Shown here in pieces: positions 18,625 to 27,946 of a DNA stretch of 64,000 bases. The notes below the pieces were generated by a model. That model worked only from the letters and a program-made list of their open reading frames with translations, was not told where the DNA came from and made no database searches. The DNA is from Pseudomonas abietaniphila (lineage in GTDB: Bacteria; Pseudomonadota; Gammaproteobacteria; Pseudomonadales; Pseudomonadaceae): the NCBI RefSeq assembly GCF_039697315.1, contig NZ_CP155619.1:4836001-4900000 (forward strand), written 5' to 3'. The stretch's first letter is position 1. Each line of letters begins with the position of its first letter. A program made the position numbers and the translations under genes.

Positions 18625-21225
18625 TTACGCTTGAACAACCGGGATCTTGGCGTTCGCTGCGATTTCACGGAACTCGGCAATCTGGTCGAAGCTCAGGTAA
18701 CGGTAAACATCGGCAGCCATGCTGTCGATCTTGCCCGCGTATTCCATGTACTCCTCGACGGTCGGCAGGCGACCCAGGATCGACGCAACGGACGCCAACT
18801 CAGCCGAAGCCAGGTAAACGTTCGCGCCATCGCCCAGACGGTTCGGGAAGTTACGGGTCGACGTCGACACCACGGTCGAGTTCGGCTCTACGCGTGCCTG
18901 GTTACCCATGCACAGCGAGCAGCCCGGCATTTCCATGCGCGCGCCAGCCTTGCCGTAGATACCGTAGTAGCCTTCCTCAGTCAGCTGATGAGCGTCCATC
19001 TTGGTCGGCGGCGACAGCCACAGACGGGTTGGAAGCTGACCTTTGACCTGATCCAGCAACTTACCGGCAGCGCGGAAGTGACCGATGTTGGTCATGCACG
19101 AACCGATGAACACCTCATCGATCTTCTCGCCAGCCACGCTGGACAGCAGACGGGCGTCGTCCGGGTCGTTCGGCGCGCAGAGCACAGGCTCTTTGACGTC
19201 GGCCAGGTCGATCTCGATGACTTCAGCGTATTCGGCGTCAGCGTCGGCTTCCAGCAGCTCAGGGTTGGCCACCCAGGCTTCCATCGCCTGAGCACGACGC
19301 TCCAGCGTACGTGGGTCGCCGTAGCCTTCGCCGATCATCCAGCGCAGCAGGGTGATGTTCGACTTCAGGTACTCGGCGATCGACTCTTTCGACAGCTTGA
19401 TGGTGCAACCGGCGGCAGAGCGCTCGGCCGACGCGTCAGACAGTTCGAAGGCTTGCTCGACGGTCAGGGTTTCCAGACCTTCGATCTCCAGGATGCGGCC
19501 GGAGAAGGCGTTCTTCTTGCCTTTCTTCTCGACAGTCAGCAGACCTTTCTGGATCGCGTAGTAAGGAATCGCGTGAACCAGGTCACGCAGGGTGACGCCC
19601 GGTTGCAGCTTGCCTTTGAAGCGAACCAGGATCGACTCCGGCATGTCCAGCGGCATGACGCCGGTGGCAGCGGCGAACGCGACCAGACCGGAACCGGCCG
19701 GGAACGAGATACCGATCGGGAAACGGGTGTGCGAGTCGCCACCGGTACCGACGGTGTCCGGCAGCAGCATGCGGTTCAGCCAGCTGTGGATAATGCCGTC
19801 GCCCGGACGCAGCGAAACGCCGCCACGGGTCATGATGAAGTCAGGCAGGGTGTGGTGAGTCTTGACGTCGATCGGCTTTGGATAGGCCGCGGTGTGGCAG
19901 AAGGACTGCATCACCAGGTCGGTCGAGAAGCCCAGGCACGCCAGGTCTTTCAGTTCGTCACGGGTCATTGGACCGGTGGTGTCCTGGGAACCGACGGTGG
20001 TCATCTTCGGCTCGCAGTAGGTGCCAGGACGGATACCGTCGGTGCCACAGGCCTTGCCGACCATTTTCTGCGCCAGGGTGAAGCCCTTGGTGCTGGCAGC
20101 CGGTACTTCAGGCAGCTTGAACAGGGTCGATGGCGGCAGGCCCAGTTCGGTGCGCGCCTTGCCGGTCAGACCGCGACCGATGATCAGCGGGATACGACCG
20201 CCAGCACGGACTTCGTCCAGCAGGACCGGGGTCTTCAGTTCGAACGTGGTGATCACTTCGTCGCTGTCGTGCTTGCAGACCTTGCCCGCGTATGGGTAAA
20301 CGTCGATCACGTCACCCATGTTGATGTTGGTCACATCGAATTCGATAGGCAGTGCGCCCGCATCTTCCATGGTGTTGTAGAAGATCGGAGCGATCTTGCT
20401 GCCGAAGCAGAAGCCGCCAGCGCGCTTGTTCGGGACGTAGGGAACGTCGTCACCGAAGAACCACAGCACCGAGTTGGTCGCCGATTTACGCGAGGAACCG
20501 GTACCGACCACGTCACCGACGTAGGCGATAGGGAAACCCTGACCGCGCATTTCTTCGATCTGCTTCATCGGGCCGATGGAGCCTTGCACGTCAGGCACGA
20601 TGCCGTCGCGGGCCATTTTCAGCATGGCCAGGGCGTGCAGCGGGATGTCCGGGCGGGACCAGGCGTCAGGCGCAGGAGACAGGTCGTCGGTGTTGGTTTC
20701 GCCGGTGACTTTGAAAACGCGCAGGCTGATTTTCTCGGCCAGGGTAGGGCGCTTCTGGAACCACTCGCCGTCAGCCCAGGACTGCAGCACGCCTTTTGCG
20801 TGTACGTTACCGTTCTTGGCTTTTTCAGCGACGTCGTGGAAGGCGTCGAACATCAGCAGGGTGTGCTTCAGTTGTTCGGCAGCAACCGGTGCCAGCTCGG
20901 CGTCGTCCAGCAGGTCGACCATGGTCACGATGTTGTAGCCGCCCTGCATGGTGCCGAGCAGTTCTACAGCGCGTTTCTTGTCCAGCAGAGGGGAAATGAC
21001 TTCGCCCTTGGCCAGAGCGGAAAGGAAACCGGCTTTGACGTAGGCAGCTTCGTCAACGCCAGGCGGAACGCGATTGGTGATCAGGTCAAGCAGGACAGCT
21101 TCTTCGCCAGCCGGTGGGTTTTTCAGCAGCTCGACCAGGCCTGCAGTTTGTTCGGCGTTAAGCGGCTGGGGCACGATACCCTGGGCGGCACGCTCTTCGA
21201 TGTGTTTACGGTAGGCTTCAAGCAC
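18625..21225 (-). CDS. acnB: Aconitate hydratase B (bifunctional)
   Basis: This [4Fe-4S] enzyme of the TCA cycle converts citrate to isocitrate through cis-aconitate and, in this family, usually also hydrates 2-methyl-cis-aconitate. At 866 aa it has the full length and AcnB order: N-terminal HEAT-like region, then the swivelling domain, then the catalytic domains. Cluster cysteines are visible in GSCMTN (about residue 710) and CSLC (about 769 and 772), which matches the spacing known for the Escherichia coli enzyme. The start is a GTG at 21225 (GTG-CTT-GAA), with GAGGG about eight bases upstream. The leader contains a perfect 16-bp inverted repeat (21346-21472), so RNA- or iron-linked control is possible but not shown. 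Confidence 0.97.
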   Translation of the reverse strand: MLEAYRKHIEERAAQGIVPQPLNAEQTAGLVELLKNPPAGEEAVLLDLITNRVPPGVDEAAYVKAGFLSALAKGEVISPLLDKKRAVELLGTMQGGYNIVTMVDLLDDAELAPVAAEQLKHTLLMFDAFHDVAEKAKNGNVHAKGVLQSWADGEWFQKRPTLAEKISLRVFKVTGETNTDDLSPAPDAWSRPDIPLHALAMLKMARDGIVPDVQGSIGPMKQIEEMRGQGFPIAYVGDVVGTGSSRKSATNSVLWFFGDDVPYVPNKRAGGFCFGSKIAPIFYNTMEDAGALPIEFDVTNINMGDVIDVYPYAGKVCKHDSDEVITTFELKTPVLLDEVRAGGRIPLIIGRGLTGKARTELGLPPSTLFKLPEVPAASTKGFTLAQKMVGKACGTDGIRPGTYCEPKMTTVGSQDTTGPMTRDELKDLACLGFSTDLVMQSFCHTAAYPKPIDVKTHHTLPDFIMTRGGVSLRPGDGIIHSWLNRMLLPDTVGTGGDSHTRFPIGISFPAGSGLVAFAAATGVMPLDMPESILVRFKGKLQPGVTLRDLVHAIPYYAIQKGLLTVEKKGKKNAFSGRILEIEGLETLTVEQAFELSDASAERSAAGCTIKLSKESIAEYLKSNITLLRWMIGEGYGDPRTLERRAQAMEAWVANPELLEADADAEYAEVIEIDLADVKEPVLCAPNDPDDARLLSSVAGEKIDEVFIGSCMTNIGHFRAAGKLLDQVKGQLPTRLWLSPPTKMDAHQLTEEGYYGIYGKAGARMEMPGCSLCMGNQARVEPNSTVVSTSTRNFPNRLGDGANVYLASAELASVASILGRLPTVEEYMEYAGKIDSMAADVYRYLSFDQIAEFREIAANAKIPVVQA

Positions 21226-21345
21226 AGTATTACCCTCATCAGTGGTCCCAAATGGGTGTCCGGGACGCTCATCCAGAGAAAGTCCGCAGCCGTGCTCGTC
21301 AAAAACTTTTTGAGTCTTATGGCAGGCAGCTGACGATCTCCAACA

Positions 21346-21472
21346 GAAGCTGTTTTCAAAGTTTTACGCCTGCATGAACGGTCCCGGAGGAGGGGACGCA
21401 GGGCGAGCCTGCGTCGTAGAACCGACTGCTGGGTAGACTTGACTGTGCTCGTGACGCTTTGAAAACAGCTTC
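21346..21472. repeat. 16-bp inverted repeat enclosing an inner hairpin, upstream of acnB
   Basis: GAAGCTGTTTTCAAAG at 21346-21361 is perfectly inverted at 21457-21472. Between the arms lies an 8-bp hairpin (GACGCAGG / CCTGCGTC) near 21397-21417. TCCAAC occurs just outside both arms (21339-21344 and 21471-21476). It could be a small MITE-like element, a structured acnB leader or a small RNA. The 395-bp gap between acnB and the DUF1289 gene shows no coding frame. Confidence 0.75.
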
Positions 21473-21620
21473 CAACGGACATTGGCGCCTTAAAAGGCCC
21501 GGTGATTCTACGGCAAAAAAAAGGTAAAGGTAAGTTAGACCCTACATCTTCGGGGGTGTACCCCGTTAGACAAAGGGCTAACATGCGGGCTTGTTTCGTC
21601 CGCTGCCGTGTTTTTCCGCC

Positions 21621-22088
21621 ATGTCCAATCACGTGATCAAGACGCCCTGCGTGGGCTTGTGTTCCACCGTCTACGGCGACCTGGTGTGCCGGGGCTGCAA
21701 GCGCTTCCACCATGAGGTGATTCACTGGAACGGTTACAACGAGGACGAAAAACGGGCGGTCTGGCTGCGGCTGGAGCAGTTGCTGGTGCAGGTGATGGCA
21801 GCGAAGGTTGAAGTGTTCGATGCACACAAGCTGCGCCAACAGCTGGAGTTGCGCAAGATCCGCTTCGTGCCGCAGCAATCAGAATATTGCTGGGCCTACC
21901 AATTGATTGCCCGCGGTGCGCGGGTCATCAATCAGCTGGAGGCTTATGGCATGGTGCTGTTGCCCGAATTCCGCGACTGGCCGCTGCCGGATCTGCGCGA
22001 TGCCATTGATCGGGAATTCTTCCTGCTCTCTGAGGCGCACTACGAGCGCTACATCGCCCCGGGATTTCTGAAGGATGCGATCGGCTGA
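21621..22088 (+). CDS. DUF1289 domain protein
   Basis: This 155-aa protein opens with a DUF1289-type cysteine cluster: CVGLC at residues 10-14, then CRGCKR at about 23-28, a likely metal or Fe-S site. The remainder is a helical domain rich in basic and aromatic residues (EYCWAYQLIARGARVINQLE). I choose the ATG at 21621 (MSNHVIKTPC), since the in-frame start at 21591 adds a non-conserved leader and the cysteine cluster normally sits near the N-terminus. It converges on the usp gene with a 38-bp gap. Function is unknown. Confidence 0.85.
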   Translation: MSNHVIKTPCVGLCSTVYGDLVCRGCKRFHHEVIHWNGYNEDEKRAVWLRLEQLLVQVMAAKVEVFDAHKLRQQLELRKIRFVPQQSEYCWAYQLIARGARVINQLEAYGMVLLPEFRDWPLPDLRDAIDREFFLLSEAHYERYIAPGFLKDAIG

Positions 22089-22126
22089 GCCCCGCGCGCG
22101 CTCAGGCAGAAGCCTTTCGCGGCAGA

Positions 22127-23002
22127 TCAGGCGCGAGCCAGCCCCTCTTCCAGATGCGCCTGTATCTCCTCGCTTTTGAGCACCAGCACGTCGCTTTCCA
22201 GTGCATCCAGCACCACTTCGGCGGTATTGCCGATCAGCGCGCCGGAGATGCCGGTGCGCCCCACCGTGCCAATGACCGTCACGGCCGCCTTCAGGTGGTG
22301 AGCGGTAAAAGGAATCAGCACGTCCGCCGGCCCTTCGGCAATGTGCAAATGAGCGTCGTCGATGCTGAATTCGGTCTGAAAGGCCCGGCACTGCTCGCGG
22401 TATCGACCTTCTACGCTCGAGGACAACGGATAAACAGGGTCTGCAGCCGACAGCAGGGGTGACGGGTGGGCGGCGATCACGTGCAGGTCTATGCCCGTGA
22501 TTTTAGCGAGGAGGTCGCCATGTTCGATGATGCTGTCGTGCAGGGTGCTGTGTTCGCCGTCGGGATTCCCTACGTCCACGGCCGCCAGCACCGCCGAACC
22601 TTTCCAGGGGCGATCGGTTTTAACCATCAGCACCGGGCAAGGGCAGTAGCGCAGCAGCTTCCAGTCGGCCGGCGTCAGCAAGGCGCGTTTAAGCGTGCTG
22701 TCGGGAAAGTGCTGTTTGATGACCAGGTCCGAGCCTTCGGCTTGCTGCACCTTGATGATGGTCTGATGAACGCTTTCATGCCATTCCTGTTGCGCGGTGA
22801 CGTTGAAGTCTTCTGCTTGCAGGTCATGCTTCAAGGTTGCGAGCAGCTCGGAATGGTCGAACTTTTTGTCGCAGATCAGCAGATGGAGACTGGCGTCTGT
22901 CGCGTTCGCAATCAGACACGCCCGTCGCATGGCCAGGCTTTCGACTGTGTCCGTTTCCGCGCTGGGTTCGATGACAACCAGAATTCTGCGAATCGATGGC
23001 AT
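22127..23002 (-). CDS. Tandem universal stress protein (UspE-like)
   Basis: This 291-aa cytoplasmic protein contains two Usp domains (about residues 1-140 and 145-285). The second has the nucleotide-binding signature GTVGRTGISGALIGNTAE near residue 245, while the first is degenerate, which is the usual UspE-type arrangement. Usp proteins respond to starvation, anaerobiosis and stress; the specific role here is not evident. It is transcribed divergently from miaE with a 194-bp shared regulatory region. No obvious Anr/FNR box was recognised there. Confidence 0.93.
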   Translation of the reverse strand: MPSIRRILVVIEPSAETDTVESLAMRRACLIANATDASLHLLICDKKFDHSELLATLKHDLQAEDFNVTAQQEWHESVHQTIIKVQQAEGSDLVIKQHFPDSTLKRALLTPADWKLLRYCPCPVLMVKTDRPWKGSAVLAAVDVGNPDGEHSTLHDSIIEHGDLLAKITGIDLHVIAAHPSPLLSAADPVYPLSSSVEGRYREQCRAFQTEFSIDDAHLHIAEGPADVLIPFTAHHLKAAVTVIGTVGRTGISGALIGNTAEVVLDALESDVLVLKSEEIQAHLEEGLARA

Positions 23003-23157
23003 GAGCTGATCTCCCTGGAATGTTCCATGAAGTGTTCGAACGTCTGGGTACCAGGACTGTTCGATTCATTAACTATAGTTGCCCGTCGTCATTCGTCGCG
23101 TTGACCGCGGTCATGGTTTTTCCGGCCAAAGACACTGGTTCTGTGCCTCAGCCCCCG

Positions 23158-23163
23158 TATAAT
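23158..23163 (+). promoter_or_regulatory. Candidate -10 box of miaE
   Basis: A perfect TATAAT lies 34 bases before the miaE ATG. The segment 17 bp upstream (CTGGTT, 23135-23140) is a poor -35 match, so this is a candidate only. Confidence 0.5.
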
Positions 23164-23196
23164 GCTGCGCCTTGTCATCCATCCAGTCGTGAAATC

Positions 23197-23805
23197 ATGC
23201 AGATTTACCCAGAAGTCGACGCTTTCCTGCTTTGCCCCACCCCTGACAGCTGGGTTCAGGCCGCGTTGCAGAATCTGGATATTTTGCTGATCGACCACGC
23301 CAACAATGAAAAGAAGGCCGCCGGTGCGGCGTTTCAATTCATGTTTCAGTACAACGACAAATTCGATCTGCTGGCCAAGATGTCGCGCCTGGCCCGTGAA
23401 GAACTGCGTCATTTCGAACAAGTGATCGGCATCATCAAGAAACGTGGCATTCCGATGGCCAACATCAGCTCGGCCCGATACGCCGGTTCGCTGCGCAAGC
23501 TGGTGCGCAACCACAACCCCTATCGCCTGACTGATGCGCTGGTGGTGGGCGCCATCGTCGAAGCCCGCTCGTGCGAACGGTTTGCCGCACTGGTGCCGCA
23601 TCTGGACGCCGACCTGTCGAAGTTCTACGCCAGCCTGCTCAAGTCAGAAGCCCGGCACTTTCAGGATTACCTCAAGCTCGCCTACCTGTATGGCGAAGAG
23701 GCGGACGTCGACGCCAAGATCGAAGAAATCCGCCTCGCTGAGCGCGAGCTGATCGAAAGCCCTGACGAGGATTTCCGCTTCCACAGCGGTGTGCCTGCTC
23801 TGTAA
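23197..23805 (+). CDS. miaE: tRNA-(ms[2]io[6]A)-hydroxylase
   Basis: MiaE is a ferritin-like di-iron monooxygenase that hydroxylates the isopentenyl group of ms2i6A at position 37 of tRNAs reading U-starting codons. The protein is 202 aa. Di-iron ligand motifs are visible as EELRHFEQ (about residue 68), EARSCERF (about 123) and SEARHFQDY (about 150), in the ExxH pattern. I start at the ATG at 23197 (MQIYPEVDAF) because an in-frame start 177 bases upstream overlaps the divergent promoter region and adds non-conserved sequence. A TATAAT box lies 34 bp upstream of this ATG. Confidence 0.95.
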   Translation: MQIYPEVDAFLLCPTPDSWVQAALQNLDILLIDHANNEKKAAGAAFQFMFQYNDKFDLLAKMSRLAREELRHFEQVIGIIKKRGIPMANISSARYAGSLRKLVRNHNPYRLTDALVVGAIVEARSCERFAALVPHLDADLSKFYASLLKSEARHFQDYLKLAYLYGEEADVDAKIEEIRLAERELIESPDEDFRFHSGVPAL

Positions 23806-23879
23806 CGCCGTTTCTGCCGCTCACACCCATACCGCTGTCGGGCGCCGACTCCGTGCAGGAGCCGGCCGCGAATTATGCT

Positions 23880-24550
23880 AACGCCGCAATCCCTGTGGGA
23901 GACGTCCGAGGTTACGAGGGCAGCGAAGGCGGTGTTTCAGTCATATCAATGACGAATGACACACCTCATTCGTCGGAATGCCGTCCAGACCAAACTCGCT
24001 CCCACCGGTGCTGCGCCAGCCGCGAATCGGGGTAACGCTGCAATCCCTGTGGGAGACGTCCGAGGTTACGAGGGCAGCGAAGGCGGTGTTTCAGTCATAT
24101 CAATGACGAATGACACACCTCATTCGTCAGAATGCCGCCCAGACCAAACTCGCTCCCACCGGTGCTGCGCCAGCCGCGAATCGGGGTAACGCTGCAATCC
24201 CTGTGGGAGACGTCCGAGGTTACGAGGGCAGCGAAGGCGGTGTTTCAGTCATATCAATGACGTCATTCGTCGGAATCAACCAAGCTCTCTCCCATATGTG
24301 CTGCGCCACGAATGATCCACCTCTTCACCAATCCGCATCCGGGCGACCTCGCTTGTCAGGAACTCTGTCGTCCGAGGTTACGAGGGCAGCGAAGGCGGTT
24401 CATATCACCGGAATGCCGCCCAGACCAAGCTCTCTCCCATATGTGCTGCGCCAGCCTTGAATCGGGCATCCACCTCTTCAAGCCAATCCGCCTTCCCTCA
24501 CGCCACCGATCCGGGCGACCTCGCTTGTCAGGAACTCTGCATTCTAAAAA
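23880..24550. repeat. 154-bp tandem repeat array with degenerate 3' copies
   Basis: Copies start with CCCTGTGGGAGACGTCCGAG at 23891, 24045 and 24199, an exact 154-bp period. Each contains GAGGTTACGAGGGCAGCGAA and a 9-bp hairpin GACGAATGA / TCATTCGTC. Copy 3 lacks 11 bp (AATGACACACC), which removes the left hairpin arm. Two further degenerate units (about 24262-24366 and 24361-24540) share AAGCTCTCTCCCATATGTGC and GGCGACCTCGCTTGTCAGGA. Short frames of up to 116 codons simply track the repeats, and the period is not a multiple of three, so I consider the region non-coding. Confidence 0.9.
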
Positions 24551-24558
24551 TTGTTTCA

Positions 24559-24611
24559 TTGTGTGTTAGCTGCTTAGGCAGTAATATTCGAGTCATTCAC
24601 TGCCTAGGCAG
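24559..24611 (+). promoter_or_regulatory. marR-efflux operon promoter with two palindromic operators
   Basis: -35 TTGTGT (24559-24564) and -10 TAATAT (24582-24587) are separated by 17 bp. Two 12-bp palindromes flank the -10 box: CTGCTTAGGCAG (24570-24581, inside the spacer) and CTGCCTAGGCAG (24600-24611, near the start point), 30 bp centre to centre. This is a typical autorepression layout for a MarR protein. The repressor identity is inferred from the adjacent gene. Confidence 0.85.
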
Positions 24612-24628
24612 ATAATTGGTGGCTATCA

Positions 24629-25102
24629 ATGGCTCATTTCACTCCTGAAAAATTTAATGAAAGCTTCCTTGGGATGCTGCTCGGCCGCACCGAACAGCTA
24701 AAGAACCGCATTCTGGACAAGCACCTTGAGCCTCACGACGTCACGGCACAGCAGTTCAAAGTGTTGGTGATCATCTCCAGGTTCGGCGCCGACACCCCTG
24801 CGGAGCTGTGCCGTTCGCTCTCGCTGGACAGCGGTTCGATGACGCGCATGCTCGATCGGCTGGAGCAGAAAGAGCTGTTGGTTCGCACGCGATGCGAGTC
24901 GGATCGTCGGCAGGTTCGGCTGGTTTTGACTGAATCGGGCCAGGCGCTTTCCGACCTGTTGCCGCAGGTCGGCGCCGCAGCCATGAACGAAATGGTTGGC
25001 GTGCTGGAAGACAGCGAGCTGGCCACGCTGGAAAAAATCCTCACCAAGATTCTGGTGGCGTCGGCTGACTCCATCACACTCGCCCGGTTGGCAGGAAAAT
25101 GA
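24629..25102 (+). CDS. MarR-family transcriptional repressor of the efflux operon
   Basis: This 157-aa winged-helix protein has the MarR core: recognition helix LDSGSMTRMLDRLEQKELL at about residues 67-85, then the wing CESDRRQVRLVLTESG. It is expected to bind the two CTGC(C/T)TAGGCAG palindromes at 24570-24611 and to release on binding of a phenolic or other lipophilic ligand. The ligand cannot be read from sequence. It is the first gene of a four-gene operon; its stop overlaps the next start (ATGA, 25099-25102). The order marR-OMF-emrA-emrB is conserved in Pseudomonas. Confidence 0.93.
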   Translation: MAHFTPEKFNESFLGMLLGRTEQLKNRILDKHLEPHDVTAQQFKVLVIISRFGADTPAELCRSLSLDSGSMTRMLDRLEQKELLVRTRCESDRRQVRLVLTESGQALSDLLPQVGAAAMNEMVGVLEDSELATLEKILTKILVASADSITLARLAGK

Positions 25103-26595
25103 ACATTCGACCCAAGCAGGGCTCGGCTCTGCGTACTTCATTAAGCCTGGTGTTTGTTGCGCTGGTCATGGCCGGTTGCGCGAACTCCAAAGGCCTCAAC
25201 ACCGAGGGTGTCGGCATCGACGCCAACAGCCTGCAGGCCGGAAACAGCCTGCAAGGCGTCAACCTGTCGCCGGCCGCCTGGCCGAAGCGCGACTGGTGGA
25301 CCAGCCTCGGCGATCCGCAACTCAACGGTTTGATCACCGAAGCGCTGCGTGACAGTCCGGACATGCAGATCGCGGCCGCACGCACCCATCAGGCGACCGC
25401 TGCGGCGTATGGCGCCGATGCCGAGCGCATGCCGACCGTCGACGCCAGTGCCAGCGTCAGCCGCTCGCGTCTGGCGCGCGATCAAGACCCGCTCGGGCAG
25501 GGTGGCCGTTACAGCACGCTGCGCAGTCTGGGCGCGACCTTCAATTACAACTTCGACTTGTGGGGAGGCCAGCGGGCCGCCTGGGAAGCGGCATTGGGAC
25601 AGGCCCGCGCCACCGAGATCGACCAGCGCGCAGCGCAGTTGACCCTCGCGGCCGACGTCGCCCGCGCCTACAGCGATCTGGGTCAGGCCTACGTCGTACG
25701 CGATCTGGCCGCCGAAGACCTGAAACGCACCCGGCAACTCCTGGAACTCGGCGCCCGTCGCTTCAAATCCGGGATCGACAGCGAGTACCAGTATCAGCAG
25801 ACCGAAAGTCTGGAAGCCAGCTCCCGGGAATCCCTGGCCGACGCCGACAAGCGTCTGCGCACCGCGAAGATCTCCCTTGCCGTGTTGATGGGCAAAGGCC
25901 CGGATCGCGGTGAAGAGCTTGCTCGGCCTGCAGTGCTGAAACCCGCGGTGGTCCAGTTGCCGTCGATGGTGCCTGCCGAACTGCTCGGTCGTCGTCCCGA
26001 TCTCGTGGCGGCGCGCTGGCGTGTTGAAGCGGCCAGCAAAAACATCGACGTCAGCAAGACCAACTTCTATCCCAACCTGAACCTCAGTGCATCGGCGGGC
26101 GTTGAGTCCCTGCTCGGCGATGCGATGTTCGGCTCGGCCAGCCGTTTCTTCAATGTGGCGCCGACCGTCTCGCTGCCGATCTTCGATGGCGGCCGTCGGC
26201 GCGCCGATCTGGATGCGCGGGACGCCGATTACGACCTCGCGGTGGCGCAGTACAACAAAAGCCTTGTGCGTGCGCTGGGTGACGTGAGCGACAACATCGA
26301 TCAGCTGCGTTCGATCAGCAGCCAGATCGATGCGCGCCAGCAAGCGACCGACGTCATCCAGAAGTCCTACAACACCGTCGTTCAGCGTTACTCATCAGGC
26401 ATCGGCAACTACCTCGATGTGCTCTCCGTCGAGCAGCAGTTGCTGCAATCGCAACGCCAACTGGCTGATCTCAACGCGGAACGAATCGATCTTTCGATCC
26501 AGTTGATGCAGGCCCTGGGGGGAGGCTTCGAAGACAGCAAGCCCGGCGAAAACGCCGCCCCGGCCGTCCCGTCAACTGCATCGCTGACCCATTAA
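25099..26595 (+). CDS. NodT-family outer-membrane efflux lipoprotein (TolC-like)
   Basis: This 498-aa outer-membrane factor forms the trimeric exit duct of a tripartite pump. It has a lipoprotein signal with lipobox LVMAGC (Cys about residue 26), then the two OEP repeats with long helices (residues about 75-270 and 290-475), including the family-typical GRRPDLVAARWRVEAA and LPIFDGGRRRADLDARDA. The position between marR and emrA indicates that it is the dedicated outer-membrane partner for the EmrAB-type inner-membrane complex. Confidence 0.94.
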   Translation: MNIRPKQGSALRTSLSLVFVALVMAGCANSKGLNTEGVGIDANSLQAGNSLQGVNLSPAAWPKRDWWTSLGDPQLNGLITEALRDSPDMQIAAARTHQATAAAYGADAERMPTVDASASVSRSRLARDQDPLGQGGRYSTLRSLGATFNYNFDLWGGQRAAWEAALGQARATEIDQRAAQLTLAADVARAYSDLGQAYVVRDLAAEDLKRTRQLLELGARRFKSGIDSEYQYQQTESLEASSRESLADADKRLRTAKISLAVLMGKGPDRGEELARPAVLKPAVVQLPSMVPAELLGRRPDLVAARWRVEAASKNIDVSKTNFYPNLNLSASAGVESLLGDAMFGSASRFFNVAPTVSLPIFDGGRRRADLDARDADYDLAVAQYNKSLVRALGDVSDNIDQLRSISSQIDARQQATDVIQKSYNTVVQRYSSGIGNYLDVLSVEQQLLQSQRQLADLNAERIDLSIQLMQALGGGFEDSKPGENAAPAVPSTASLTH

Positions 26596-26605
26596 GGTAA
26601 TCGTC

Positions 26606-27883
26606 ATGGCCACTGCCACTACCGAAAACAACGCTACAAACGAACAAAAGGCCCCCGAAGGTCAGCAGCAGGCTGATCAGGGCCAGGCGTCCAAAAATCA
26701 GTCCGGCCAACCCGGCCAGCCGCAGAAAAACCCGCGTAAGCGCAAACTGCTGTTGATCGGTCTGGCGGTCATCGTGATCCTCGGCGGCCTGGGTGTCTGG
26801 GGTTGGTACGAAGTCTATGGCCGCTGGAGCGAAAGCACCGACGACGCCTACGTCAATGGCAACGTGGTGGAGATCACGCCGCAGGTGACGGGCACGGTCG
26901 TCAGCATTGGCGCCGACGACGGCGATCTGGTCCGCGAAGGCCAGGTGCTGGTGCAGTTCGACCCCAACGATTCGGAAGTCGCGCTGCAGAGCGCCGAGGC
27001 GAACCTGGGCAAAGTCGTGCGCCAGGTGCGTGGTCTGTACAGCAACGTTGATGGCATCAAGGCCCAGTTGGCGGCCCAGCGCGCCGAAGTGAAAAGGGCG
27101 CAGGACAACTACACCCGTCGTCGCAACCTGGCAGCAGGCGGGGCGATTTCTCAGGAAGAGCTGTCCCACGCCCAGGATGACTTGACCAGCGCGCAAAACG
27201 CCTTGAACAACATCCAGCAGCAATTGGTGACCAGCACCGCATTGGTCGATGACACCAGTGTCGCCTCGCACCCGGACGTCAAGGCGGCTGCCGCACAATT
27301 GCGTCAGGCCTACCTGAGTAACGCGCGCAGCACGTTGATTGCGCCCGTCACCGGTTACGTCGCCAAGCGCACCGTGCAGTTGGGGCAACGCGTACAACCG
27401 GGTACCGCACTGATGGCGGTGATCCCGCTGGATCAACTGTGGATCGACGCCAACTTCAAGGAAACCCAACTGGGCAAGATGCGCATCGGTCAGCCGGTGG
27501 ACATTGAAGCAGACCTGTATGGCAGTGACGTGAAGTACAGCGGCACCGTTGACAGCGTAGGCGCGGGGACCGGCAGCGCGTTTGCCTTGCTGCCCGCGCA
27601 GAACGCGACCGGTAACTGGATCAAGATCGTGCAGCGCGTGCCGGTGCGGATTCACATCAATGCGGACGAACTGGCACAACATCCGCTGCGCATCGGCCTG
27701 TCCACCGTGGTCGATGTTGACCTGCACGATCAGAGCGGTCCGGTACTGGCCCAGCAGCCACCCAAGCAGGCGTCCTTCACCACCGACGTTTACGTCAAGC
27801 AGCTGGCTGAAGCCGACACCCTGATCAACCGTCTGATTCACGAAAACAGCGCCTCCGCTTCCGGCAAGACCGCCCAGCGCTGA
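26606..27883 (+). CDS. emrA: EmrA-type periplasmic adaptor (HlyD family)
   Basis: This 425-aa membrane-fusion protein links the MFS pump to the outer-membrane factor. It has a Gln-rich cytoplasmic N-terminus, a single membrane span (LLLIGLAVIVILGGLGVWGW, about residues 49-68), a lipoyl/barrel-sandwich domain starting at STDDAYVNGNVVEITPQVTG, a coiled-coil hairpin (about 120-210), and a beta-barrel segment with RTVQLGQRVQPGTALMAVIP near 255. This is the EmrA pattern. The gene starts ten bases after the OMF stop, and the Lys/Gln-rich N-terminus is longer than in EmrA of Escherichia coli. Confidence 0.95.
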   Translation: MATATTENNATNEQKAPEGQQQADQGQASKNQSGQPGQPQKNPRKRKLLLIGLAVIVILGGLGVWGWYEVYGRWSESTDDAYVNGNVVEITPQVTGTVVSIGADDGDLVREGQVLVQFDPNDSEVALQSAEANLGKVVRQVRGLYSNVDGIKAQLAAQRAEVKRAQDNYTRRRNLAAGGAISQEELSHAQDDLTSAQNALNNIQQQLVTSTALVDDTSVASHPDVKAAAAQLRQAYLSNARSTLIAPVTGYVAKRTVQLGQRVQPGTALMAVIPLDQLWIDANFKETQLGKMRIGQPVDIEADLYGSDVKYSGTVDSVGAGTGSAFALLPAQNATGNWIKIVQRVPVRIHINADELAQHPLRIGLSTVVDVDLHDQSGPVLAQQPPKQASFTTDVYVKQLAEADTLINRLIHENSASASGKTAQR

Positions 27884-27946
27884 TTCGCCAATCCATCAGC
27901 TCCGGCGTGATCGCCGGAGCCAATTTCGAGTGTCAAAGGATTCGCG

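Noticed and set aside
18595..21333. 912-codon plus-strand frame over acnB
   Set aside because: Antisense to acnB, whose cluster cysteines are in the expected places.
23853..24460. Series of similar 60-116 codon frames as a repeat peptide family
   Set aside because: They reproduce the 154-bp DNA repeat in successive frames; the period is not a multiple of three and no start signals are seen.
23880..24550. CRISPR array
   Set aside because: The repeats are 154 bp and contiguous, with no short repeat and unique spacer alternation and no cas genes.
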